A program made the position numbers and the translations under genes. A stretch of 64,000 nt of DNA from GCA-2725625 sp964574215 (lineage in GTDB: Bacteria > Pseudomonadota > Alphaproteobacteria > Rhodospirillales > UBA2165): contig CAZNLR010000002.1 of assembly GCA_964574215.1 (NCBI GenBank), positions 132,048-196,047 on the forward strand, written 5' to 3'. Positions within the stretch are counted from its first letter, which is position 1; every line of letters begins with the position of its first letter. Below the pieces are notes generated by a model, which was given only the letters and a program-made list of their open reading frames with translations, was not told where the DNA came from and ran no database searches. Of the stretch, positions 25,415 to 33,835 are shown piece after piece.

Positions 25415-27040
25415 TTATTTTTTGGTCTCGCCTTGAGCACCATCCGCCGGTTGGCCCTCCTGGGGCTCCTCTTCCTGATTCACCACACCACTGATTTGAG
25501 CAACGGCGGAAATCGGCGCCAAAATAAGTTTCTTACTGGGCAGTGTCTGCACCCAACGGGAAATATAGGAAATGGTAACCGGATAGGGTTCGGCCAGCGC
25601 TACGGCTATCTTGTTTTTTTGAGCAAGAACTTCCAGCTTGGCTAAATTGCGGTTGATGGTGGCCCGGGAGGCTTCGGAATCAATTTTCATGTCGGCGCCG
25701 GCTCTGGGCAAAGCGATGGCTGAGGCGATTTTAACCGCTCGATTGTTATCCGCCTGGCCTCTGCCGACGAAAAGCAGGCCCCGGTTGCGAATTTCCTCCA
25801 ACACCGGCCGAATGGCTTGTTCGGAAGTCACGAAACGGGACCCCATCATCTGCAGCATGCCGATATTGCCCGGTGCCAGGCCCATGACGAATTTCAAACG
25901 TTCAATATTTTCCGCCTGGTCCATATCGGTCTGTAAGGCGTACGGGCCTGGATCGGATACCGGAAAATCAGACGGCTCCATAGGCAGAGACATCAGCGTT
26001 TCGTGGCCGGCGGAGCGGGCCATACCCACCCAGTCGGCCACGTTTCTTGCATAGGGGTTAAAGGACAAAGATATTTCGGCGGGCAGTTGTTTGATGGCGG
26101 CCATGGTAGAGGCCCGGCTTAATCCCAGACCTGTAAATATGATGCTGATTCGAGGCTGGCTGGTATCACCGGTAAACGGGCTGGCGTAAACCCGCCACGC
26201 CTGGCGCCCGTCGTCGCCGGTGCGGGGGATGGGGCCGCTGGCTCCCGACTCGCTTAATTTAGCTTCCGGCGCCGCCAACGATTTTCCACCCTTTTGAAGA
26301 GGAATGCCGCGATAGGAGACGGCGGTCACCGAAGGCACCACCAGACCAGCACCCGGTTTACCCCGCCTTTGCGAGGCACCGGTTGTCATCTGACGGGGAG
26401 CTTGCGCTTGCGGTGATCCCGCCGGTGAAGTCGGGCTTGTAGCCGCATGCGACGTAGCAGCAGTTTGCGCAGGAGCGCTTCCGGCCTGCGGTCTTCCCAT
26501 TTTCTTCGGCGCTGAACTCGGCGGTTTGAGGAGTTCGCGGCCTGTCCTCATTTTGGATTTTTTTGGCGGAATGGCCATGTTGACCACGGGAATCGGTGAA
26601 TCATCCTCCTCCGCCACTTGATCTTCCTCTTCGCCGCCGCCCAGAATAAACATCCCGGCGCCGGTAATGATGGAAACAATCAGGAACAATCCGACGCCGA
26701 GAACGAGCCATTTCTTTTTATCGCCGCCGCCGCCTTCGTCGTCGTCGCCGAAATCATCGTCGTCATCGAAATCCAGATCGTCCAAATCCAGATCATCGAA
26801 ATCATCCAAATCGTCCAGACTGTCGCCGCCGCCATCACTGCCGCCATCGCCGCCGTCCAAATCCTCGTCAGAGCCGGACTCGCCGAATTCATCGTCGGAA
26901 TCATCGCCGGAATCTCCGCCGGAATCAGGGGCGGAATCCTCATCGGCAGGTATATCGCCGGCGTCTTCTCCATCTCCGTCGTCGAGATCGATGTCGCTGA
27001 AATCTTCGTCTAAATCGTCTTCGTCCGCCATATCGGTCAT
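25415..27040 (-). CDS. divergent polysaccharide deacetylase (YibQ-like) with acidic N-terminus
   Basis: A 541-residue membrane-anchored protein. Residues about 1-105 are an extreme Asp-rich tract; a single transmembrane helix follows (WLVLGVGLFLIVSIITGAGM). A Pro/Ala/Ser-rich linker (150-240) leads to the divergent polysaccharide deacetylase domain (about 290-520) with ISIIFTGLGLSRASTMAAI, LPMEPSDFPVSDPGPYAL and GSRFVTSEQAIRPVL. The family usually sits behind ctpA and envC, as here, and is thought to act on the envelope. The acidic cytosolic tail is longer than usual. Confidence 0.9.
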   Translation of the reverse strand: MTDMADEDDLDEDFSDIDLDDGDGEDAGDIPADEDSAPDSGGDSGDDSDDEFGESGSDEDLDGGDGGSDGGGDSLDDLDDFDDLDLDDLDFDDDDDFGDDDEGGGGDKKKWLVLGVGLFLIVSIITGAGMFILGGGEEEDQVAEEDDSPIPVVNMAIPPKKSKMRTGRELLKPPSSAPKKMGRPQAGSAPAQTAATSHAATSPTSPAGSPQAQAPRQMTTGASQRRGKPGAGLVVPSVTAVSYRGIPLQKGGKSLAAPEAKLSESGASGPIPRTGDDGRQAWRVYASPFTGDTSQPRISIIFTGLGLSRASTMAAIKQLPAEISLSFNPYARNVADWVGMARSAGHETLMSLPMEPSDFPVSDPGPYALQTDMDQAENIERLKFVMGLAPGNIGMLQMMGSRFVTSEQAIRPVLEEIRNRGLLFVGRGQADNNRAVKIASAIALPRAGADMKIDSEASRATINRNLAKLEVLAQKNKIAVALAEPYPVTISYISRWVQTLPSKKLILAPISAVAQISGVVNQEEEPQEGQPADGAQGETKK

Positions 27041-27085
27041 CCGGTTTAGGAAGCGATATTTTACTCTCTATACCCTAATCAGGTC

Positions 27086-28399
27086 TTAACCTTTTTGGTG
27101 CCGGGAAAACATCGAAACACCTTGTAAAAGGTCCAGGGCGCGCTGGAGCTGAGAATCGATCGGCCGTTTCGATTTCGGTCCATCTTTCTTTTTATCGTCA
27201 GCTTTCGCCTTGGTCTTGTCGGCACCGTTATTGCCTTGGTTCTTCAGGGCGCCCCGCAAATCGGCTTCTCTGGTGTTGTGGCCGGTGGTAAGCCTTTCCA
27301 CCTTAACCAGTTCCGCCGTAATATCGGGGGTGATGCCGACCCCTTGGATCGACCGTCCCGACGGCGTGTAATAGCGCGCCGTGGTCAATCGCATGGCGCC
27401 ATGCTGGCCCAGAGGAATAATGGTCTGCACCGATCCCTTGCCGAACGATTTGGTGCCGAGAATGATGGCGCGGTTGTGGTCCTGCAAGGCGCCCGCGACG
27501 ATTTCCGATGCCGACGCTGAACCGCCGTTGATCAAGACAACAATAGGTTTGCCGCCCGTCAAGTCGCCTTTTCTGGCGTTGAACCTCTGGTGCTCCTCTT
27601 TGTTGCGGGTGCGGGTTGATACGATCTCGCCCCGTTCCAGGAACACATCCGATACGGCTATCGCCTGATCCAGCAAACCGCCTGGATTGTTTCTTAGATC
27701 CAGCACCAGTCCTTTGAATTTTTTACCCAACTCTTTCTTTATTTTCCCTATGGCTTTTTTGATGCCGCCGGCGGTCGGCTGGCTAAAGGATGAAATTCGC
27801 ACATAGCCGATGTCGCCTTCGGTCCGTGAACGGACCGTGCGAATGGGAATCACGCCACGGGTGATGGTAACGTCAAAGGGTTTGGCGCCGTTTCGCCGGA
27901 TGGTCAGCTTGATATCCTCACCGACCTTGCCCCGCATTTTGTCCACCGCCTGCGATAAGGTCAGGCCCAATACCCGTTCGCCGTTCAAGTGGGTGATGAA
28001 ATCGCCGGATTGGAGACCGGCGCGGTGGGCCGGCGTATCGTCGATGGGCGACACTACTTTGATCAAGCCGTTTTCCATGGTCACTTCAATACCCAGACCG
28101 CCGAATTTGCCCCGCGTCTGCACTTGCATGGCCTTGAAATTCTTGGCGTTCAAATAGCTGGAATGAGGATCGAGGGAGGTCAACATGCCGGTGATGGCGG
28201 CTTCGATCAGGTCCTCGTCGGTGACTTCTTCTACATAGGCGGCACGCACCCGTTCGAAGACGTCGCCAAATAGATTGAGCATACGGTAGGTGTCGACTTC
28301 CTTTTTTCCTTTTTCGTCCGCCATGGCCGCGGTCGATGCAATGCCGAGAACCGTTATGAGCATGACGGCACCGGCCGCCCTAATAAATATTTTTTTCAT
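27086..28399 (-). CDS. ctpA: S41 family C-terminal processing peptidase
   Basis: A 437-residue periplasmic protease with a signal peptide. A PDZ domain (about residues 95-175, FGGLGIEVTMENGLIKVVSP) is followed by the S41 catalytic domain. The Ser-Lys dyad is in NGGSASASEIVAGAL and LGTKSFGKGSVQT. Such proteases process or degrade periplasmic proteins, including cell-wall hydrolases. It overlaps envC by 4 bp, so translation is probably coupled, and the pair may control septal wall splitting. Confidence 0.95.
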   Translation of the reverse strand: MKKIFIRAAGAVMLITVLGIASTAAMADEKGKKEVDTYRMLNLFGDVFERVRAAYVEEVTDEDLIEAAITGMLTSLDPHSSYLNAKNFKAMQVQTRGKFGGLGIEVTMENGLIKVVSPIDDTPAHRAGLQSGDFITHLNGERVLGLTLSQAVDKMRGKVGEDIKLTIRRNGAKPFDVTITRGVIPIRTVRSRTEGDIGYVRISSFSQPTAGGIKKAIGKIKKELGKKFKGLVLDLRNNPGGLLDQAIAVSDVFLERGEIVSTRTRNKEEHQRFNARKGDLTGGKPIVVLINGGSASASEIVAGALQDHNRAIILGTKSFGKGSVQTIIPLGQHGAMRLTTARYYTPSGRSIQGVGITPDITAELVKVERLTTGHNTREADLRGALKNQGNNGADKTKAKADDKKKDGPKSKRPIDSQLQRALDLLQGVSMFSRHQKG

Positions 28400-29688
28400 C
28401 CTTTTGCTTTACCTTTTCCTGCTGCCAGCCATGGAACGGGATTAATCGGCTGTCCGTTCCGCCGTAATTCCAAATAGAGGGACGGCTTTTTGCCGCTGTC
28501 TTCTTTCCCGCGAATTTGCATGACGCCGACGGGTTCACCGGACAACAACCATTGTCCCAATATGCCGTCGATGCGAGACATGCCCGCCAATAGACTATGA
28601 TATCCCTCGCCGTGTTCGATGATCAAGAGTTTGCCGTATCCTCTGAAATTTCCGGCGAAGACGACTTTTCCGTCGTAAGGTGCAATAACCTGCGCGCCAG
28701 GCCGTGTTTCGAGGGTGATACCCTTGCGGGAAAAACCCCGTCTTAAGGTCTGTCCGTAACTACCGACGGTTCTGCCGACAACCGGATAGCGCAGGAACCC
28801 TCTGGCCAGGGCAAAAGGTTTAAGTGGGCGTGGCTCCGCCAATCGGGCCAGGGGTCTGAGGCTTGCCATTTGATCCTGGGATCGATCCCCGGCTTTCGGG
28901 TCACCCTGTTTTCCCCCGTTATCCCTTTGATTTTGCCTAATTTTTCTCAATTCAGACAATTGTTTGATGCGCTGTTTTTCGAGCCGTTTAAATAGATCGC
29001 GTAAATCCCGCGCTTCCACACTTAACCGTTTGACCTGTTCGCTTTCCGTTTGCCGAGCGGCGAGGGTTATTTTGTGGGCCGCCGTCTTCTTTTTGATCAA
29101 GTCGTCCATCCGACGGCGTTTGCTGCGGAGATCCTCGCCATATTTGTCGAGCTCCAACTTACGTTTGGCGATCAAATCACGGGTGGCGGCGAGGGCGATC
29201 AAATCTTCGCGAAGACGGCCCGCCTGATCCTCAATCTGCGGTACCGAAGATTTCAAGAGGATTGCCGTCCTTACGAGATCGGACGCCTTAGCCGGATAGG
29301 CGATAACGGTTTCCGGCGGCAGGCGGGATAAACGCTGCAAGGCCAGGAGAACCTGTGAAAACTGATCCCGTCGATCGGCGAGAAGATTCCGCTTTTCACT
29401 TTCTGCTTTGTTGAGGTCGTCGATTTCCTGTTCAAGCTCGGAAACCTTGACTTCCAAATTTTGCACCGAATCGGCCAGAGCCACTCGTTGCCGCCCTGCC
29501 TTTTTGAGATCGTGCTGCAGGGTTTCGGCTTTTCGTCTCAGTTTGTGGGCTTTGATTTTGCCCGCTTCAATCGCCTTTTCGACCTCCTTGAGCCGGCTGC
29601 CGACATTTTCGTCTTCACCAAAGGCAGGCAGCGGCAATCCGGCCAAAACACAAATAATCAGTAGGGATGAAAGGCTAAGCCGTCGCAT
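28396..29688 (-). CDS. envC: murein hydrolase activator EnvC family
   Basis: A 430-residue periplasmic protein with an N-terminal signal peptide (LSSLLIICVLAGLPLPAFG), long coiled coils (residues about 28-235) and a C-terminal LytM/M23 domain (about 315-425). The domain lacks the HxxxD and HxH zinc ligands: KGITLETRPGAQVIAP and EHGEGYHSLLAGM do not supply them. This is the state in EnvC proteins, which activate amidases but do not cut themselves. It overlaps gpmI by 14 bp and ctpA by 4 bp. Confidence 0.93.
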   Translation of the reverse strand: MRRLSLSSLLIICVLAGLPLPAFGEDENVGSRLKEVEKAIEAGKIKAHKLRRKAETLQHDLKKAGRQRVALADSVQNLEVKVSELEQEIDDLNKAESEKRNLLADRRDQFSQVLLALQRLSRLPPETVIAYPAKASDLVRTAILLKSSVPQIEDQAGRLREDLIALAATRDLIAKRKLELDKYGEDLRSKRRRMDDLIKKKTAAHKITLAARQTESEQVKRLSVEARDLRDLFKRLEKQRIKQLSELRKIRQNQRDNGGKQGDPKAGDRSQDQMASLRPLARLAEPRPLKPFALARGFLRYPVVGRTVGSYGQTLRRGFSRKGITLETRPGAQVIAPYDGKVVFAGNFRGYGKLLIIEHGEGYHSLLAGMSRIDGILGQWLLSGEPVGVMQIRGKEDSGKKPSLYLELRRNGQPINPVPWLAAGKGKAKG

Positions 29689-31267
29689 CTTTTTCGACGA
29701 TCAGTGAACGCCCCGTCATATCGGCAGGCTGTTCGAGATCCAAAAGATGCAGAAGGGTCGGCGCAACATCGGCGAGTACACCTTGATTGATTCCCCCGGC
29801 GTAGGGTGGCGGATTGACCAGGATCGCCGGAACGGGAGACATGGTATGGGCGGTATGGGGACCACCGGATTCAGGGTCCGTCATCTGCTCGGCGTTGCCG
29901 TGATCGGCGGTCAGCAGCATAACGCCGCCTTTGTCCTGAAGCGCCTGCTCAAGGCGGCCGAGGCACAGATCAACCGTTTCCGCCGCTTTCACCGCCGCCT
30001 CGTAAATGCCGGTGTGGCCGACCATGTCGCCATTGGCATAGTTGACGATGATCAGGTCAAATTGATCTCTTTCAATAGCGGCAACCAGCTTGTCGGTAAC
30101 TTCGTGGGCCGACATTTCCGGTTGCAGGTCATAGGTCGCCACTTTGGGAGAAGGGATGAGAATGCGCTCCTCGCCTTCAAACACCCGTTCCTCTCCACCG
30201 TTAAAGAAAAATGTGACGTGGGCGTATTTTTCCGTTTCGGCGATCCGAAGCTGGGTTTTCCCGGCATCGGCCACCAATCGCCCCAGAATATTTTTTAGGG
30301 GGCGCTGGGGGAACATGGCTCCCATAAAGGAATTGAGTTCTACCGAGTATTCCGTCATGCCAAGCCGGTCGGCGAACTGGACCGTCCGGGGCCGCGCGAA
30401 GCCGTCAAACTCGGGATCAGTCAAGGCGGCCAGAATTTCGCGCGCCCGGTCGGCCCGGAAGTTGAACATCAGAATGGCGTCGCCATCATTCATGCCGTCA
30501 TAGTCGCCGATCACGGTCGGTTCCATAAATTCGTCGGTAACGCCGTTGTCGTAGTTGGCGGTGATCATGTCCAGAGCGCCGTCATTTCGTTCCCCTTCGC
30601 CGGATACCAGGACGCGGTAGGCTTTCTTCACCCGATCCCAATTGTTGTCCCGGTCCATGGCGTAGTAACGGCCGCTGACAGAGGCGATGGAAAAGCGGTT
30701 TAAATCGGCGGTTGCTGTAAGGACCGTATCCATAAAATCCCTGGCGGTGGTGGGCAGCGTATCCCGGCCGTCGAGAAAGGCGTGCAACCGGGTATCGATG
30801 CCGGCGCCATCGAGGATTTCAGCTAGGGCAATAAGATGGTTCTGATGGGAATGGACGCCGCCCGGCGACACCAGACCCATCAAATGGCAACAGCCGTCGC
30901 TTTCTTTGAGTTTGCCGATCAAATTCAGTAGCTGGGCGTTTTCGGCCATTTCGCCGGATGCAACAGCCTCGTCGATCAAAGGCAGATCCTGCATGACCAC
31001 GCGGCCCGCACCGAGATTGGTATGACCGACCTCGGAATTTCCCATTTGTCCCGCCGGCAGTCCCACATCCAGGGCGGAAGCGTTCAGCGTTGCGGACGGG
31101 TAACGGGCAAGGAAACGGTCCCAATTGGGCGTGTCACCGCGGGCGATGGCATTGTCCTGCCCGCCTTCCCGCATGCCCCACCCGTCAAGAATACACAACA
31201 TGACGGGCCGGGCATTTCTGCCGGAATTATCAGAATTCGCGTTTTCTTGAATTATCGCGTCGGTCAT
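29675..31267 (-). CDS. gpmI: 2,3-bisphosphoglycerate-independent phosphoglycerate mutase
   Basis: A 530-residue, manganese-dependent glycolytic enzyme that interconverts 3- and 2-phosphoglycerate. The alkaline-phosphatase-superfamily metal sites are ILDGWGMREG at the N-terminus, the phosphoserine motif QMGNSEVGHTNLGAG (near residue 75), GDMVGHTGIYEAAVKA and LLTADHGNAEQM. Length is normal for the family. The gene follows the small Cys-rich gene by 160 bp and has a terminator between, so it may have its own promoter. Confidence 0.96.
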   Translation of the reverse strand: MTDAIIQENANSDNSGRNARPVMLCILDGWGMREGGQDNAIARGDTPNWDRFLARYPSATLNASALDVGLPAGQMGNSEVGHTNLGAGRVVMQDLPLIDEAVASGEMAENAQLLNLIGKLKESDGCCHLMGLVSPGGVHSHQNHLIALAEILDGAGIDTRLHAFLDGRDTLPTTARDFMDTVLTATADLNRFSIASVSGRYYAMDRDNNWDRVKKAYRVLVSGEGERNDGALDMITANYDNGVTDEFMEPTVIGDYDGMNDGDAILMFNFRADRAREILAALTDPEFDGFARPRTVQFADRLGMTEYSVELNSFMGAMFPQRPLKNILGRLVADAGKTQLRIAETEKYAHVTFFFNGGEERVFEGEERILIPSPKVATYDLQPEMSAHEVTDKLVAAIERDQFDLIIVNYANGDMVGHTGIYEAAVKAAETVDLCLGRLEQALQDKGGVMLLTADHGNAEQMTDPESGGPHTAHTMSPVPAILVNPPPYAGGINQGVLADVAPTLLHLLDLEQPADMTGRSLIVEKDATA

Positions 31268-31374
31268 CAGTCATATGTGGCAAAAGAGCCCCCACGATAC
31301 AATAGCCGATTTTTCGGACAATTGAACCGGGCAATCATTGGTTGGTTTTTGGCCCGCCCGACGGCCACTCCCAA

Positions 31375-31406
31375 CAAAAAACCCTTGGTGTGTTGCCAAG
31401 GGTTTT
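31375..31406 (-). terminator. intrinsic terminator of small Cys-rich gene
   Basis: A perfect 7-bp stem CCCTTGG/CCAAGGG (31382-31388 and 31396-31402) with a 7-base loop. On the minus strand it is followed by six T residues; on the plus strand by TTTT, so it may act both ways. It lies 23 bp past the stop of the 31429-31644 gene and before gpmI. Confidence 0.85.
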
Positions 31407-31428
31407 ATCCGGTGATCAAAATATGAGA

Positions 31429-31644
31429 TTACTTCGCCATATAAGGATCGAATTCGCTCCATTCGACAGTGCGATGTTGCCCGATGGTATATCTCATACC
31501 CTTCATGCCGGGGCCTTCATAGAAATCACAACGGCCCAAACCGTTGCGCCTGAAGGTTTTAACATTTGTGGCATTTTCGTTGTTGTTATCGCATCGACCG
31601 CACCAATTGCCGTCGCCACAACTCATTTCAATAGTCATCGTCAA
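31429..31644 (-). CDS. small Cys-rich hypothetical protein
   Basis: A 71-residue protein preceded by a GAGGCAGG ribosome site and closed by its own terminator, so I regard it as a real single gene. It has a CGDGNWCGRC cysteine cluster near the N-terminus (Cys-x5-Cys-x2-Cys), a fourth Cys in GLGRCDFYEGPG, and ends YMAK. The cluster could bind metal or form disulphides, but there is no signal peptide. I do not recognise a family. It interrupts the usual rlmH-gpmI neighbourhood. Confidence 0.75.
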   Translation of the reverse strand: MTMTIEMSCGDGNWCGRCDNNNENATNVKTFRRNGLGRCDFYEGPGMKGMRYTIGQHRTVEWSEFDPYMAK

Positions 31645-31761
31645 ACCTGCCTCTATTTATGGATGGGTTGTCGACGTCGAAACATACGGTGAAAAATTTC
31701 TAAGACAATGAAATTATTAGGGTTTTGTGTAAAATACGTAGGGCTAATACGGGTTATACGG

Positions 31762-32217
31762 CTATTTGTGGTAGGGGTGATTCGCAAGTATGCACTGGGC
31801 GCGATAAATTTGTTCGATCAGCATGATGCGGGCGAGCATATGGGGCCAGGTCATGGCGCCCATGGCGATTTTCAGCTGAGCTTTATGGAGAATAGACTGA
31901 TCGAGGCCTTCGCCGCCGCCGATGACGAAGGCAATGTCGGTGGGACCTTCGTGCATCCACTTTTCGAATTGTTCCGCCAGTTTCTCACTCGAAAAAGATT
32001 TGCCCTCTTTGTCCAGGGCGACGATCAATGCGCCGTCCGGTATGGCGGACACAAGAAGCGCCGCCTCCTTTTGTTTGAGCTTAGCCGGTTTGAGGGGATT
32101 GCGCTCCTCGACCTCTTTGAGGGTCAACGGCCAATTAAGGCGGCGCGTATATTGATCCCAAAGCTCCCTTTCCGGTCCGGCTTTCAGGCGCCCGACGGCG
32201 GCGATGGTGATCTTCAT
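31762..32217 (-). CDS. rlmH: 23S rRNA (pseudouridine1915-N3)-methyltransferase
   Basis: A 151-residue SPOUT-class methyltransferase that modifies pseudouridine 1915 in helix 69 of 23S rRNA. The SAM-binding knot shows FVIGGGEGLDQS and MTWPHMLARIMLIEQIYRAQ, with the C-terminal NHPYHK matching the family HPYH ending. It follows rsfS by 24 bp in the usual order nadD-rsfS-rlmH. Confidence 0.96.
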   Translation of the reverse strand: MKITIAAVGRLKAGPERELWDQYTRRLNWPLTLKEVEERNPLKPAKLKQKEAALLVSAIPDGALIVALDKEGKSFSSEKLAEQFEKWMHEGPTDIAFVIGGGEGLDQSILHKAQLKIAMGAMTWPHMLARIMLIEQIYRAQCILANHPYHK

Positions 32218-32241
32218 GGGGTGATCTTCACGGCAATAGGT

Positions 32242-32613
32242 TTACGCCACTTGGTCCGGTTGTGGCATGGCCGTACCCCAGATTTTCTCCAGATCGTAAA
32301 ATTCTCTGATCTCCGGACGGAACAAATGTACGATCACATCGCCGCCGTCGATCAGCACCCAGTCGCCCTGGTTCATACCCTCCAAGGGAACTTCGGTTAG
32401 GCCTTCCGCTTTCAGAATTTGCTGGAGATGCTGGGCCATGGTCACAACCTGCCGTTGGGAGGTGCCCGTTGCGATTACCATGTAGTCGGCAAAACTGGTT
32501 TTGCCTGCGAGATTGATGACGACCACGTCCTGTGCCTTATCGTCATCAAGGGACGCCTTGGTCACTTCCAACAATTGGCTGGAAGCTGCGGGCGTCTTTT
32601 TTTTGCCTGAAAT
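32242..32613 (-). CDS. rsfS: ribosome silencing factor
   Basis: RsfS binds ribosomal protein L14 and blocks subunit joining when nutrients are short. The core DDDKAQDVVVINLAGKTSFA, TGTSQRQV, GDWVLIDGGDVIVHLF and REFYDLEKIWG motifs are clear. The gene is given from an ATT codon at 32613, because AAGGAG lies nine bases upstream and the reading frame continues as SGKKKTPAASSQLLEVTK. The only conventional in-frame candidates are the TTG codons at 32574 and 32571, neither with a ribosome site. The ATT start is an inference; the TTG start gives 110 residues. Confidence 0.85.
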   Translation of the reverse strand: MSGKKKTPAASSQLLEVTKASLDDDKAQDVVVINLAGKTSFADYMVIATGTSQRQVVTMAQHLQQILKAEGLTEVPLEGMNQGDWVLIDGGDVIVHLFRPEIREFYDLEKIWGTAMPQPDQVA

Positions 32614-32637
32614 GGTGTTGGTCTCCTTTTCAACAAG

Positions 32638-33246
32638 CTAATAAAATTTTACCGCGCCGATACCGGCCCGAATACGCGTCGCCGAGATAGCATCCGGTTT
32701 CATACTGAGAACGGCCCAGGCCGGCGGCTCCATCATTGCCAAGCGGTCGGCCCGATTCTCGTCGATGCGATACCGAGCAAACCGGCGTGCCGCAATTCCC
32801 GTCAACGCCTTCTTAGAATAGGAAGGCCGGGGGAAAATCGCAATGGGGACTGTCCGAAATATTTTTTCCCAATCCTTCCATTGCGGAATCTGCAACATAT
32901 TGTCAGCGCCCATAAGCCAGACGAACCGCGCGTTTGGATGCCGTTTCTTGAGGGATAAAAGCGTATCTGCGGTATAGATGGTGTTCAGTTTACTCTCAAT
33001 ATCCGAAACTTGAATACGTTGATCGCAGGCGATGGATCGGGCCGAATCGATCCGAGCTGTAAAATCCTCCATACCGGCCTCCGCCTTGAGCGGATTTTGC
33101 GGGGATACCATCCACCAAACTTCATCGAGCCGCAATTGCACCAGGGCTTGGCGGCTGATGAGAAGATGCCCCCGGTGTGCCGGGTTAAATGATCCGCCCA
33201 ACAGGCCGATACGTTTACGGAGACTGGCGTCATGATTAACCGGCAC
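32638..33246 (-). CDS. nadD: nicotinate-nucleotide adenylyltransferase
   Basis: A 202-residue nucleotidyltransferase making nicotinate adenine dinucleotide in NAD synthesis. Motifs: IGLLGGSFNPAHRGHLLIS (the GxFxPxHxGH site), WWMVSPQNPLK, LMGADNM and the C-terminal SATRIR motif (ISATRIRAG). The start codon is GTG at 33246 with a GAGG nine bases upstream. In related genomes proA usually lies directly upstream; here about 1.1 kb of accessory DNA separates them, so nadD expression may depend on read-through or a new promoter. Confidence 0.95.
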   Translation of the reverse strand: MPVNHDASLRKRIGLLGGSFNPAHRGHLLISRQALVQLRLDEVWWMVSPQNPLKAEAGMEDFTARIDSARSIACDQRIQVSDIESKLNTIYTADTLLSLKKRHPNARFVWLMGADNMLQIPQWKDWEKIFRTVPIAIFPRPSYSKKALTGIAARRFARYRIDENRADRLAMMEPPAWAVLSMKPDAISATRIRAGIGAVKFY

Positions 33247-33269
33247 AGGCGAGCCTCACAAAGAATTCT

Positions 33270-33310
33270 CCTTCCCCCCTGGAGGGGGAAGGCAGGGATG
33301 GGGGGGAAGC
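33270..33310. repeat. inverted repeat, nadD side of DUF559 cassette
   Basis: A 41-bp G/C-rich repeat, itself holding a 9-bp hairpin (CCTTCCCCC with GGGGGAAGG). It matches the reverse complement of 33651-33691 at 32 of 41 positions. Confidence 0.85.
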
Positions 33311-33311
33311 T

Positions 33312-33647
33312 TCAACCGGTGTGATGTAGCGCTTCTCTAATTCTTTCCAACATCCCGTCCAGATTTTCAAATACATCACGATTCCAAAATCGGAGAACCC
33401 GGTAGCCGACAAGCTCAAAGCACTTTGTCCGTTGTTCATCATAGTCAGTGGTAAACGCATGTTGCCCGCCGTCCAACTCGATAACAAGCCGCGCTTCCGG
33501 ACAAAGGAAATCGACAATAAATTGTCCCAGTGGTGCTTGCCGCCGGAATCGGAAGCCATCAATCTGTTTATAGCGTAGCCGTCGCCACAGCAGCTTTTCG
33601 GCCTCCGTGAGGTTTTTTCGTAGATATCTGGCTCTGCGTGACGGCAT
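33312..33647 (-). CDS. DUF559 endonuclease-domain protein
   Basis: A 111-residue protein of the DUF559 family, a very-short-patch-repair-like (PD-(D/E)XK) nuclease fold. Visible motifs are LRKNLTEAEKLLWRRLR, FRRQAPLGQFIVDFLCPEA, then VIELDGGQH (the ELDG acidic motif) and the C-terminal YRVLRFWNRDVF. The start at ATG 33647 is chosen because the longer ATG at 33668 lies inside the flanking repeat. The gene fills almost all the space between two 41-bp inverted repeats. Its cellular role is unknown; the setting suggests a mobile cassette. Confidence 0.88.
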   Translation of the reverse strand: MPSRRARYLRKNLTEAEKLLWRRLRYKQIDGFRFRRQAPLGQFIVDFLCPEARLVIELDGGQHAFTTDYDEQRTKCFELVGYRVLRFWNRDVFENLDGMLERIREALHHTG

Positions 33648-33650
33648 CGG

Positions 33651-33691
33651 GCAGCCCCCCCACCCCAACCCTCCCCCTCGAAGGGGGAGGG
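33651..33691. repeat. inverted repeat, proA side of DUF559 cassette
   Basis: Partner of 33270-33310 in opposite orientation. It holds a perfect 9-bp hairpin CCCTCCCCC/GGGGGAGGG with a 5-base loop, and a GC-rich tail that abuts the DUF559 start codon. Confidence 0.85.
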
Positions 33692-33835
33692 AGCTGGGTG
33701 GTGATTGTCATTTAATATCTTGCTCCCACTATCTATGGCGGCGCTAGAACCCCATTTCCCCCACCACACACATACACCCCCTTCCGCCTCACGATGGAGG
33801 ACCGGGGCGGGAATCAAGCCATGACAAGCCAATTC

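Noticed and set aside
26618..27089. Plus-strand ORFs rich in Ser/Pro or Ile/Val
   Set aside because: They are mirror translations of the Asp-rich tract in the deacetylase-like gene.
33236..33832. 198-codon minus-strand ORF containing PSPFEGEG and PSPSRGEG peptides
   Set aside because: These peptides are translations of the two inverted repeats; the DUF559 frame is the real gene.
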